DNA of 32,268 nt from Deltaproteobacteria bacterium (GTDB taxonomy: Bacteria > Bdellovibrionota > Bacteriovoracia > Bacteriovoracales > Bacteriovoracaceae), in assembly GCA_004356615.1 (NCBI GenBank), contig SMWT01000040.1:1-32268 (forward strand), written 5' to 3'. The notes under the pieces were generated by a model. That model saw only the letters and a list, made by a program, of their open reading frames with translations. It did no database searches and was not told where the DNA came from. The translations under genes were made by a program, and so were the position numbers. The stretch's first letter is position 1, and the number at the start of each line of letters is the position of its first letter. Of this stretch, positions 18,191 through 26,559 are shown piece by piece.

Positions 18191-20353
18191 ATGAAAGAAA
18201 AAGCACGGAAAAAAGTCATCAAATCTAGTGTAGTGGAAAAAAAGCTAAAGTTGGCCAAAAAGTATGGCCTGAATAAGCAAAAGCTAATCTCTTTTTGGAA
18301 AAATATCTATCTATCAAGAAAACTTGATGATGCTGAGATCTCCATGAGAAAAAGTGCTACCGCCTTTTTCCAAATTTCTGGCGCAGGACATGAAGGAGTT
18401 CTAACCGCTTTTGGAAATGTGCTGTGGCCTACATATGATTATTTTATTCCTTACTACCGGGACCGTGCTCTTTGTTTGGCCCTCGGTATGACTCCCTATG
18501 AAATGCTTTGTCAGGCCAATGGAAATATCGGAGACATCGCTTCCCACGGCCGGCAAATGCCAGTTCACTTTGGCCATAAGGATTTAAATATTATCTCGGT
18601 CTCCTCTTGTACCGGAACCCAGTTTCTTCAAGGGGTAGGGCTTGCTGAGACCGGGGAATACCTCAAAGGCATCAAAGATAAAAAACATCTTCCCCCTTTT
18701 AATGAAGATGAAATTACCTATGTAAGCTCTGGTGATGGAACCACCTCACAAGGAGAATTTTGGGAGGCGGTAACCACTGCTTGTGTAAATAATCTCCCAG
18801 TGATGTTTATGATTGAAGACAACGGCTACGCCATCAGTGTGCCGGTGGAAACGCAAACTCCTGGAGGCTCAATCTCCAAGGCGCTGGAACATTTCCCAGG
18901 ACTTAAGATTTTTAAATGTGATGGAAACTGTCCTATTGACTCCTATGCGGCCGCCGTTGAATCCACAAACTATCTTCGAAAAGAGCGTGGGCCGGTTTTA
19001 ATTCACGCCAAAGTAACCCGTCCTTACTCCCACTCCCTTTCTGATGACCACAGCAGTTATCGAACCAAGGATGAGCTCTCCCAAGAAGCAGAAGAGGATG
19101 TGATCAACAACTATCCTAAACTTTTAATTCAAGGTGGGGTTTTAAAAGAAGCGGAAAATGAAAAGCTAAAAAAAGAAATCGATCAAGAAGTGAGAGAGGC
19201 CAGAGAAAAAGCAGAGAATACCCCCTGGCCGGAACCGGAAACGTGTATGGACCATCTCTTTTCAGAAGAAGTAGATATAACTTCTGATGACTTTAAAACG
19301 GATCCAGAGTTTAGTGGCAAAGACGATGTGCCCATGGCCCAGATGATAAACTTGGTGCTTAAAAATGAGTTAAAAAGAAATCCGCTGATGATAATGTTTG
19401 GAGAAGATGTGGCCGATTTTGGCACGCTTGAAAAACTAGATGATGAGACTTTAAAAGGAAAAGGCGGAGTCTTTGCAGTCACCAGAGGCTGTCAAAGAGT
19501 AGCTCGTCCGGGACAAGTGTTTAACTCCCCACTGGCAGAGGCCAATATCATTGGCCGTGCCATTGGTATGGCAACGAGGGGACTAAAACCTGTCGTTGAG
19601 ATTCAGTTTTTTGATTATATCTGGACTGCCTTCATGCAACTTAAAAATGAAATGGCCACCATGAGGTATCGCTCTGGTGGAGATTTCAAATGTCCTATGG
19701 TGGTCAGAGTTCCCATTGGTGGATACCTTCGAGGTGGATCGATTTTCCACTCCCAGTGTGGGGAATCTATTTTTAGTAATATCCCTGGCATTTATGTGGC
19801 CTTTCCTTCTAACGCTCAAGATGCCGCCGGACTTCTAAGGACCGCTATAAGGGCCGATGATCCAGTGCTTTTTTTAGAGCACAAGCATCTCTATTATCAG
19901 GGCTATAATAGATCGGCCGATCCCGGCGATAATTATATGATCCCCTTTGGGGAAGCTCGGGTAGTTAGAGAAGGAAATGATGCCACCATCGTTGCCTGGG
20001 GCGCACTTGTTCAAAAATCTATCGATGCCGCAAAAAAAATTGAAAAAGAAACCGGCAAAACCATTGAGATCATCGACCCAAGAACCCTGGTTCCTTTTGA
20101 TATAGATGCAGTTAAAAAATCTCTCAGTAAAACCAATCGGCTTTTAATTTGTCATGAAGATACCAAAACCTCTGGTTTTGCCGGAGAGATTGCCGCTCTT
20201 GTAAATGAAGAATGCTTTGAATCTTTAGACGCTCCAATTCTTCGAGTGGCCGCCAAGGACACTCACGTGGCCTATTGCCCGGGACTTGAAGATGAGATCC
20301 TTCCCCAGGTAGAAGATGTAAAGGTTATGCTCACTAAACTTTTAGATTATTAG
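18191..20353 (+). CDS. 2-oxoacid (2-oxoisovalerate-type) dehydrogenase E1, fused alpha and beta subunits
   Basis: TPP motif VSSGDGTTSQGEFWEAVTTACVNNLPVMFMIEDN (E1 alpha) and PLAEANIIGRAIGMATRGLKPVVEIQFFDYIWTAFMQL (E1 beta) in one 720-aa frame. Confidence 0.92.
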   Translation: MKEKARKKVIKSSVVEKKLKLAKKYGLNKQKLISFWKNIYLSRKLDDAEISMRKSATAFFQISGAGHEGVLTAFGNVLWPTYDYFIPYYRDRALCLALGMTPYEMLCQANGNIGDIASHGRQMPVHFGHKDLNIISVSSCTGTQFLQGVGLAETGEYLKGIKDKKHLPPFNEDEITYVSSGDGTTSQGEFWEAVTTACVNNLPVMFMIEDNGYAISVPVETQTPGGSISKALEHFPGLKIFKCDGNCPIDSYAAAVESTNYLRKERGPVLIHAKVTRPYSHSLSDDHSSYRTKDELSQEAEEDVINNYPKLLIQGGVLKEAENEKLKKEIDQEVREAREKAENTPWPEPETCMDHLFSEEVDITSDDFKTDPEFSGKDDVPMAQMINLVLKNELKRNPLMIMFGEDVADFGTLEKLDDETLKGKGGVFAVTRGCQRVARPGQVFNSPLAEANIIGRAIGMATRGLKPVVEIQFFDYIWTAFMQLKNEMATMRYRSGGDFKCPMVVRVPIGGYLRGGSIFHSQCGESIFSNIPGIYVAFPSNAQDAAGLLRTAIRADDPVLFLEHKHLYYQGYNRSADPGDNYMIPFGEARVVREGNDATIVAWGALVQKSIDAAKKIEKETGKTIEIIDPRTLVPFDIDAVKKSLSKTNRLLICHEDTKTSGFAGEIAALVNEECFESLDAPILRVAAKDTHVAYCPGLEDEILPQVEDVKVMLTKLLDY

Positions 20354-21408
20354 TAACAGCTCTTCTGCCAATAAGTGTTAAAAAAATAATACCAGCAAGT
20401 ATACCCACTTATATATTCTAGCTTATAACCCCTGCCAGTTATTTTAATTTTAGAAATACCTCGGCCCTCTTCTGCCAGATAGAAGTCATTTCTTCTTTTA
20501 ACCCTATAATATTTAGGGTGTTGGTTAAAAAGGTTTGGGGGATAAATACAGATGAAAAAAATAAAAATATAAAGTTTTACTTTTAATCGAAGACTAGAGC
20601 AGAGAAGTAAAAAAAGCAAAAGCGTATCGAAGGTGACATAAAAAACAGGGAAGTTTTTTGTCAATTTTGCCAAAAAGATAACTGAATTTGAAAAAGCGTT
20701 CAAAGGGATAAGAAAAATATCTAGGGGAAGCCAAAAACCTATAAAAAAAATAGGAAATAAAAAAGAGAAAACTAAAGATAAAAACTGTCCAAGCATTACC
20801 GCAAAAGGATTAACCAAACTTTGCCAGAAAAAAGCGATGACAATTTGACCGGTAAATAAAACAAAGGGCAAGGGATCCTTCCCTTTCCCTTCGAGAGAAA
20901 AGATCAAACCTAGGAATAAAAAACTAAAGCAAAAGCTAAGCGGAGAATATTTAAAAGTCCCCAGAAAAAAATCAATGAAAAAAGAGATTAAAAAAGCATT
21001 GAACCAGGAAATTTTAGGAAAAAAATGCTTAAGAATTTTTATTAGACTTATCCTTTTTATGGACCAAAAACCCGGCAGAGAAAAAGGAAGGATGAAAAGA
21101 AAAAGCGATAGCACCCAGGAAATCCTGAGGGGGAAGATTTTAAGTAGTGGCCTAATCAACATAAAAATGGAGGATAGATGCAGGCCTGAGGGAGTAAATA
21201 AATGCTGGAGGGCCAATGCCTGGTGGGCCCATTTTAAGGATCTGCTCAGGCCCTTCTTATCCCCCAAAACGTAGGAGCGAAGTGCCCCATTTCCCCGTCC
21301 GGGAAAGAAATCGGCCGATTTTTTAGCTATCAGTGGGGTCGCCTCTTTAGACGCATAGCAATAGAAGAGAATAATTGAGGCCATCAGGATAAAAAGTGTT
21401 TTGTTCAC
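20350..21408 (-). CDS. Short ComEC/Rec2-related protein (competence membrane domain only)
   Basis: ALALQHLFTPSGLHLSSIFMLI resembles the ComEC HLLAISGLHI core; multiple TM segments; no recognisable metallo-beta-lactamase domain in the ~50-aa tail. Confidence 0.72.
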   Translation of the reverse strand: MNKTLFILMASIILFYCYASKEATPLIAKKSADFFPGRGNGALRSYVLGDKKGLSRSLKWAHQALALQHLFTPSGLHLSSIFMLIRPLLKIFPLRISWVLSLFLFILPFSLPGFWSIKRISLIKILKHFFPKISWFNAFLISFFIDFFLGTFKYSPLSFCFSFLFLGLIFSLEGKGKDPLPFVLFTGQIVIAFFWQSLVNPFAVMLGQFLSLVFSFLFPIFFIGFWLPLDIFLIPLNAFSNSVIFLAKLTKNFPVFYVTFDTLLLFLLLCSSLRLKVKLYIFIFFICIYPPNLFNQHPKYYRVKRRNDFYLAEEGRGISKIKITGRGYKLEYISGYTCWYYFFNTYWQKSCY

Positions 21409-21428
21409 ATCCCTTTAAGAGCAGGCCC

Positions 21429-21480
21429 CCGTCTTGAAATAAAAACTTAACGGATTGGAAGTAAAGGGATATTAAGACGG
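21429..21480. repeat. 7-bp inverted repeat CCGTCTT...AAGACGG in the comEC/nadC divergent region
   Basis: Arms 21429-21435 and 21474-21480, 38-nt spacer, upstream of nadC ATG 21509. Confidence 0.4.
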
Positions 21481-21508
21481 AGCATCAAAAACTTGCTAGG
21501 GAAATCAT

Positions 21509-22354
21509 ATGAAAATGCAATTTAGAAAGGATTTAGAGCACTTCTTCGCTGAAGATGATCTCTTTCGAAATCATTTCTATTTTAGTTCTCTGCCAGCTGA
21601 TGAAGTGGAGTGTCACCTCTATATTAAATCGCCCATGGTTTTAGCAGGCCTTCCTTACTTTTTTTCCGTTTTTGAATTTCTCGGGGCAAAAAATCTCGGT
21701 GAGGAAATTATTGAGAACTTTGAAGGAAAAAAACTAGACCAGTCTCAAAAACCTATTACCTTTTCGCTACCTTTTAATATTGCCCTAACAGGTGAAAGAT
21801 TAGCACTTAATCTCCTCACTCATGCAACCAGCGTAGCGACAACTACTTATGAGTTTTCTAGCAAGGCCAAAGAATTTAATATTTCTATTTTAGATACTAG
21901 AAAAACCACCCCGGGGCTTAAATCCCTGGAAAAGTATGCAGTTCTTCAAGGTGGTGGATGCAATCACCGCTTTGGTCAAACTGATGTATGGATGATTAAA
22001 GATAATCATAAAGATTTCTTTGGTGGAGTTGAAAAGGCCTTGGAATTTTTTGAACATCAAAGAGGGTTTTATAAACCAGTAGTGCTTGAAGTCCATAACC
22101 TGGAAGAATTAAATCAGGCCAAAGACTTAGGTATAAGTCATGTTATGCTTGATAACTTTGACCCTGAAATGATTAAAAATGCCATCGATATAAAGACTGA
22201 TAAGATGACCTATGAAATCTCGGGAGGTATTAATCTGGATAACCTGGAAAAATATCTTTTAAATGGAGTCGATGCCATAAGTGTTGGCACGCTTACCCAA
22301 AATCCTATTAAAGTGGATCTTTCCCTCAAAATGAGAAGAGCTGATGAACTTTGA
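21509..22354 (+). CDS. nadC: Nicotinate-nucleotide pyrophosphorylase (carboxylating)
   Basis: GERLALNLLTHATSVATTTYEF, ILDTRKTTPGLKSLEKYAVLQGGGCNHRFGQTD, EVHNLEELNQA, MLDNF, YEISGGINLDNL, DAISVGTLT. Confidence 0.96.
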   Translation: MKMQFRKDLEHFFAEDDLFRNHFYFSSLPADEVECHLYIKSPMVLAGLPYFFSVFEFLGAKNLGEEIIENFEGKKLDQSQKPITFSLPFNIALTGERLALNLLTHATSVATTTYEFSSKAKEFNISILDTRKTTPGLKSLEKYAVLQGGGCNHRFGQTDVWMIKDNHKDFFGGVEKALEFFEHQRGFYKPVVLEVHNLEELNQAKDLGISHVMLDNFDPEMIKNAIDIKTDKMTYEISGGINLDNLEKYLLNGVDAISVGTLTQNPIKVDLSLKMRRADEL

Positions 22355-23900
22355 TGTTTTAATTATAGGGACAGGAATTGCAGGTTTGTCTTGTGCTTTA
22401 AAATTGGCCGAAAAAGGATTTTTAGTAGGTCTTGTATCGAGAGAGAAAGATCCCAAATTATCTAATACCTACTATGCTCAAGGAGGAATCATCTATCCTC
22501 AAAGGGATGATGAATTTCTTGTAAGTGATATTAAAAAGGCCGGTGTAGGCACTAATAATCCACTTGCAGTTGATATCTTAAGAGAAAGAGGTGGCGAAAT
22601 ATTAAAAGAGGTTTTACTCGATAAAGTAGAGGTGGATTTTAACCGCAAGGCCACAGGAGAGTTGAGCTTTACCCGGGAGGCGGCCCATTCTCTTCCTCGT
22701 ATTTTGTACAAGGGCGATTTTACCGGTAAGGAAATTCAAACCAGTTTATTAAATTATATAAAAGATGTTAAACGTTTCCCCAATATAAAACTTTTACAAA
22801 ACCACACTGCTATAGATCTTTTAACGCCATTGCATCATGGAACTTCCTTCAATCAACGATACGTTGAGAATAAGATTGTCGGGGCCTATCTTTATAACCG
22901 GGAAAATGGAGCGGTGGTAAAGGCCCAGGCCAAAGTAACGGTTCTTGCAACTGGTGGCATAGGTTCTCTTTATCTACATAATTCAAATTCTGAAGGGGCA
23001 AGAGGAGACGGGCATGCCATGGCCAAAAGGGCCGGGGCCTTGTTAATTGATATGGAGTTTATTCAATTCCATCCGACAACTTTTTACAATAGAAATTCTC
23101 ACCGTAGATTTTTAATTAGTGAAGCACTTCGTGGAGAAGGTGGGAAACTACTGAACTGCAAGGGTGAGTCCTTTATGGATAAATATCACCCGGATAAAGA
23201 ACTTGCACCTCGGGATGTTGTGGCCAAATCTATTATGGAAGAAACCATTGAGACCAAGCATGATTGTGTCTATCTCGATATTTCTCATAAAGATCCTGAT
23301 TGGATTAAAGAGCGCTTCCCAACTATTTTTGAACATTGTCTGCAAAACAAAATTGATATCACCAAAGAATCAATACCGGTGATCCCCGCGGCCCATTACA
23401 CCTGTGGAGGAGTAAAAACAGATTTAACAGGCAAGACAAGCCTCAAAAATCTCTACGCCGTTGGTGAAGTTGCTTGTACCGGGCTTCATGGAGCAAATAG
23501 ACTCGCATCCACCTCTCTTCTTGAAGGTCTTACCTGGGGATATTTAGCGGCAGAAGAGATGGCCCGCGATTTAAATCATATTTCCCATTATCCTGATGAT
23601 CAAATCAAAGATTGGGAGGTTAGTTCCGGTGAATGTGACAACGCGCTGGTAAGTCAAGACTGGCTCACCCTTAAACAGACTATGTGGAATTATGTGGGAC
23701 TTACGCGAACTAAGAGGCGTCTGAAAAGGGCCGAGTCCTTATTTGGTGAGCTTTATATTGAACTGGCAAAGTTTTATAAGCACTCTACCTTAACTGATGG
23801 GCTTATAGGGCTTAGAAATGCTGCTGAAGTGGCCTCTCTCGTAGTACAGGCATCGCTTATTAACAAAGAGTCTATTGGCTGCTTTCAACGAAAAGATTAA
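22344..23900 (+). CDS. nadB: L-aspartate oxidase
   Basis: VLIIGTGIAGLSCALKLAEKG, TYYAQGGI, GDGHAMAKRAGALLIDMEFIQFHPTTF, RGEGGKLLN, PAAHYTCGGVKTD, GEVACTGLHGANRLASTSLLEGL. Confidence 0.96.
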   Translation: MNFDVLIIGTGIAGLSCALKLAEKGFLVGLVSREKDPKLSNTYYAQGGIIYPQRDDEFLVSDIKKAGVGTNNPLAVDILRERGGEILKEVLLDKVEVDFNRKATGELSFTREAAHSLPRILYKGDFTGKEIQTSLLNYIKDVKRFPNIKLLQNHTAIDLLTPLHHGTSFNQRYVENKIVGAYLYNRENGAVVKAQAKVTVLATGGIGSLYLHNSNSEGARGDGHAMAKRAGALLIDMEFIQFHPTTFYNRNSHRRFLISEALRGEGGKLLNCKGESFMDKYHPDKELAPRDVVAKSIMEETIETKHDCVYLDISHKDPDWIKERFPTIFEHCLQNKIDITKESIPVIPAAHYTCGGVKTDLTGKTSLKNLYAVGEVACTGLHGANRLASTSLLEGLTWGYLAAEEMARDLNHISHYPDDQIKDWEVSSGECDNALVSQDWLTLKQTMWNYVGLTRTKRRLKRAESLFGELYIELAKFYKHSTLTDGLIGLRNAAEVASLVVQASLINKESIGCFQRKD

Positions 23901-23955
23901 TAAATTAGTCTTCCATTCCGATTAAATAAATAGCAATACACCCAGGAAATAAATT

Positions 23956-24753
23956 TTGTTTAAAAGCATGGTTTTTCTATTATCTATTTTATTTAGTGCA
24001 AATTTACTTGCTCTCCCCGAGGTAATCGAATTTTGGTTTATTTCCCGTGCCAAATACGGATTACTACAAAACTATCCGCAAACCCTCGTTAAAGTGGCCC
24101 AGGTACGAAGGATTTACCAAGGATGTCAGTCCTGGGCAGAAGGCTGCTATGATCTTGAAGATGAAACACTGGCAAATCGTCAGTCTGATTTAAAAGTAAA
24201 TAGTTATATGATTAAAAAACAGAAAAGATTACAAAATAGGTTAGACCTCTTTGAGCCTTATCAAACTCACCTTTCAGATTGTGATGCAGGTGTGGGCCAT
24301 AGCAAGTTTTGTGGCGGCCGGCTTCCTGCTAGGGTTGATAGTAGTATTGAGATTTGGATAGATACCAGCTCTAGCATGAACGAAATAGATCCTCGGGCAA
24401 GTGATGGAAGTTGTTTAAGAAAAAAGTTTATAAAAATGGTCTTGGACGGTTGCGGGGGAAAAATTCCTATTATGGGGATTTTTAATAAATCTCTTAGGGC
24501 GATGGGGGCCTTTACTGATGTCTGTCGAAGTTATGGGGAGAACGACCTCAACTACCTTGCCGATTGGATCGAGGCCTCCAAGTCAAAACATCTGGTAGTG
24601 GTGACAGACTACACCCAAATGAAGCACAAACTTAAAAAGTTTATTGACCGCTCTGGGGCAAAAGTTAGAGGCGATTTTTTCAAAGGAGCAACCTTAGAAA
24701 ATTTTATCTATTGGGGTATGGAGTTATCCAACTCCTGTGAAGATTTAACGTAA
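23956..24753 (+). CDS. Exported cysteine-containing protein with VWA-like MIDAS motif; 3' end probably altered by the adjacent IS
   Basis: Signal peptide MFKSMVFLLSILFSANLLALPE; IEIWIDTSSSMNEID (DxSxS). TTG 23956 has AGGA at 8-nt spacing. Stop TAA lies within 3-4 nt of the predicted IS left end. Confidence 0.6.
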   Translation: MFKSMVFLLSILFSANLLALPEVIEFWFISRAKYGLLQNYPQTLVKVAQVRRIYQGCQSWAEGCYDLEDETLANRQSDLKVNSYMIKKQKRLQNRLDLFEPYQTHLSDCDAGVGHSKFCGGRLPARVDSSIEIWIDTSSSMNEIDPRASDGSCLRKKFIKMVLDGCGGKIPIMGIFNKSLRAMGAFTDVCRSYGENDLNYLADWIEASKSKHLVVVTDYTQMKHKLKKFIDRSGAKVRGDFFKGATLENFIYWGMELSNSCEDLT

Positions 24754-24755
24754 TG

Positions 24756-25250
24756 TCAGAGAATTCTCCCTCTAAATCCATTTGCCCCAGGGCCATTGGG
24801 AATAGAGGGAGATGAATCGGACGCCCTTTGGCGAGAATTTCTTTTTCCTTGGTTTTCGATATAATTTTTTATTGTTTCGATATTTGCTCCTCCTGTCGTG
24901 AGCAAACAATAGGCCCTCGTCCATAAAATAGGTTTCCAGTAATAGGATTGCAGATGGCAAGAAAATTCCTTCCTTATAAGTCTACTTGAAACCGTTTTTA
25001 GATTATTTATGAACTTACTCATTTGCATGGCAGGATGGCACGTTAAAAGTAAATGAATATGATCTGCCTCTCCCCCAAATTCCACTAATTCACAGGCCCA
25101 TTTTTCACATATGGATTGGGAGATTTCTTCCAATCTAATTAAGATGGGTTTTGAAAAACACTTTTTGCGATATTTTGTCACTAACACTAAATGGTATTGA
25201 AGATTGTAAACACAATGGAAATGTGACCTAAGATTTGCTGTTTTTTTCAT
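24756..25250 (-). CDS. tnpA: IS200/IS605 Y1 (HUH) transposase TnpA
   Basis: NLQYHLVLVTKYRKKCF, HUH motif GEADHIHLLL, catalytic-Tyr region IETIKNYIENQG. Start taken at M4 of the ORF-track frame (25259). Confidence 0.93.
   Translation of the reverse strand: MKKTANLRSHFHCVYNLQYHLVLVTKYRKKCFSKPILIRLEEISQSICEKWACELVEFGGEADHIHLLLTCHPAMQMSKFINNLKTVSSRLIRKEFSCHLQSYYWKPILWTRAYCLLTTGGANIETIKNYIENQGKRNSRQRASDSSPSIPNGPGANGFRGRIL
24765..24812. repeat. Left-end imperfect palindrome TCTCCCTCTA...TAGAGGGAGA
   Basis: Perfect 10-bp arms 24765-24774 and 24803-24812 with nested CCCA/TGGG, 15 nt inside the predicted left end; also codes for the TnpA C-terminus. Confidence 0.6.
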
Positions 25251-25259
25251 TGGGGCCAC

Positions 25260-26507
25260 TTGACACTAACCTTTGTAATAGATCATAGTTTTATAGTGGA
25301 AAAATGGCGCCAAGGAAATAAATTCCGACTAAGTTTGACTAAAAAACAAAAGGTAATTCTTTTGAGGTGGATAGGTTCTTGTCGGTTTGTTTATAATTGT
25401 GGCATGGAACATCGAGTAACTTGTTACAACAGACAATATCCAAAAAGCGTTTTCTATTTTGAGCAACAAAACGCCTTGCCGGAAATCAAAAAAGACCCCG
25501 ACTTTGACTGGCTAAGAGATGTGCCTTCACAGTCTTTGCAACTTGCCCTTAGAAATCTAGATATTGCCTTTGGGAGATTTTTCAAGGGGATTGGAAAATT
25601 TCCAAAAAGAAAGAAAAAAGGTCACGGTAATGTCACTTTCCCCCAAGGGGATAAGCTTATCCCTGTTCCTATTTCAAATAAAAAATCGGTTGTTCAAATT
25701 CCAAAGCTAGGAAAGCTTAAATTTATTCACCACAGGAAATTAATTGGTAAAATCAAAAGTGCTACGATTTCTCTTTGTGCTGGAAAGTTTTATATCTCTT
25801 TTTTGACAGAAGAGGAAAAAGTCATTCCCCTTATGCCTCTTGATCCTAAATATGCCATTGGCATTGATATGGGCGTGAAAAAAAGTATCGCTCTATCTAA
25901 TGATAAATTTGAAAATCTTGATGTGGAAAATATTATAAAGATTGAAAAGAGGATCGAGAAACTTCAAAGAAAACTAAGCAAACAAGAAAAATTTTCAGGG
26001 AGATGGAAATATTTCCAAAAAATAATTTCCCGCCTACACTCCCAAATTGCCAATATAAGACGAGAATTTCTTCATAGAGTTTCCAGAGAACTTGCCGAAA
26101 GCCAAAGCATAGTTTGCATGGAGGACTTGAGGGTAAAAAATATGTCTAAATCGGCAAAAGGGAGCTTGCAAAACCCCGGCAAAAATGTGGCACAGAAATC
26201 CGGTCTGAATAAGTCCATACTGCGCCAAGGTTGGGGTATGTTTCGGACCATGCTGGAGTACAAATGTAAAAAATTTGGCAGCACTTTGGTACTAGTAAAT
26301 CCCAAAAATACCTCAAGGGAGTGTCGAAAATGCCATTTTGTATCCAAGGAAAACCGGAAAACCCAAGAAAATTTTCTTTGTGTAAATTGTGGGCATGATG
26401 AAAATGCGGATTTGCTCGCATCAAAGAATATCAAAAGACGTGGATTAGCGTCTTTGGGCCTTGAAGAGGCCCTAGAAGCCCCCACTATAATTGCACTAGC
26501 AATTTAG
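25260..26507 (+). CDS. tnpB: TnpB RNA-guided nuclease-like protein (IS605 OrfB)
   Basis: FRLSLTKKQKVILLRWIGSCRFVYN, AIGIDMGVKKSIALSN, IVCMEDLRVKNM, zinc ribbon CRKCHFV...CVNCGHDENADLLASKNI. Real start may be GTG 25296. Confidence 0.94.
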   Translation: MTLTFVIDHSFIVEKWRQGNKFRLSLTKKQKVILLRWIGSCRFVYNCGMEHRVTCYNRQYPKSVFYFEQQNALPEIKKDPDFDWLRDVPSQSLQLALRNLDIAFGRFFKGIGKFPKRKKKGHGNVTFPQGDKLIPVPISNKKSVVQIPKLGKLKFIHHRKLIGKIKSATISLCAGKFYISFLTEEEKVIPLMPLDPKYAIGIDMGVKKSIALSNDKFENLDVENIIKIEKRIEKLQRKLSKQEKFSGRWKYFQKIISRLHSQIANIRREFLHRVSRELAESQSIVCMEDLRVKNMSKSAKGSLQNPGKNVAQKSGLNKSILRQGWGMFRTMLEYKCKKFGSTLVLVNPKNTSRECRKCHFVSKENRKTQENFLCVNCGHDENADLLASKNIKRRGLASLGLEEALEAPTIIALAI

Positions 26508-26514
26508 TGGTGGG
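26479..26514 (+). repeat. Right-end bulged palindrome, candidate 3' structure of an omega RNA
   Basis: CCACTA(T)AATTGC-ACTA-GCAATTTAGTGG: 12 bp with one extrahelical T, extended by CCC/GGG. Confidence 0.6.
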
Positions 26515-26559
26515 AGTAGTCACGTTTGCAAGATTAGAGCTTAGGTGTCATAAAAAAGT

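Larger units (their letters stand above)
24750..26523. mobile_element. IS605-type (IS200/IS605 superfamily) insertion sequence, divergent tnpA/tnpB
   Basis: Y1 transposase and TnpB divergently arranged, subterminal imperfect palindromes near both ends; ends set by hairpin position and TTTAAC / TCAC flanking motifs, ambiguous over a shared ACGT. Confidence 0.8.

Noticed and set aside
26034-26485. Three antisense ORFs over the tnpB 3' half
   Set aside because: Antisense shadows of the zinc-ribbon/RuvC region; no independent RBS or motif.
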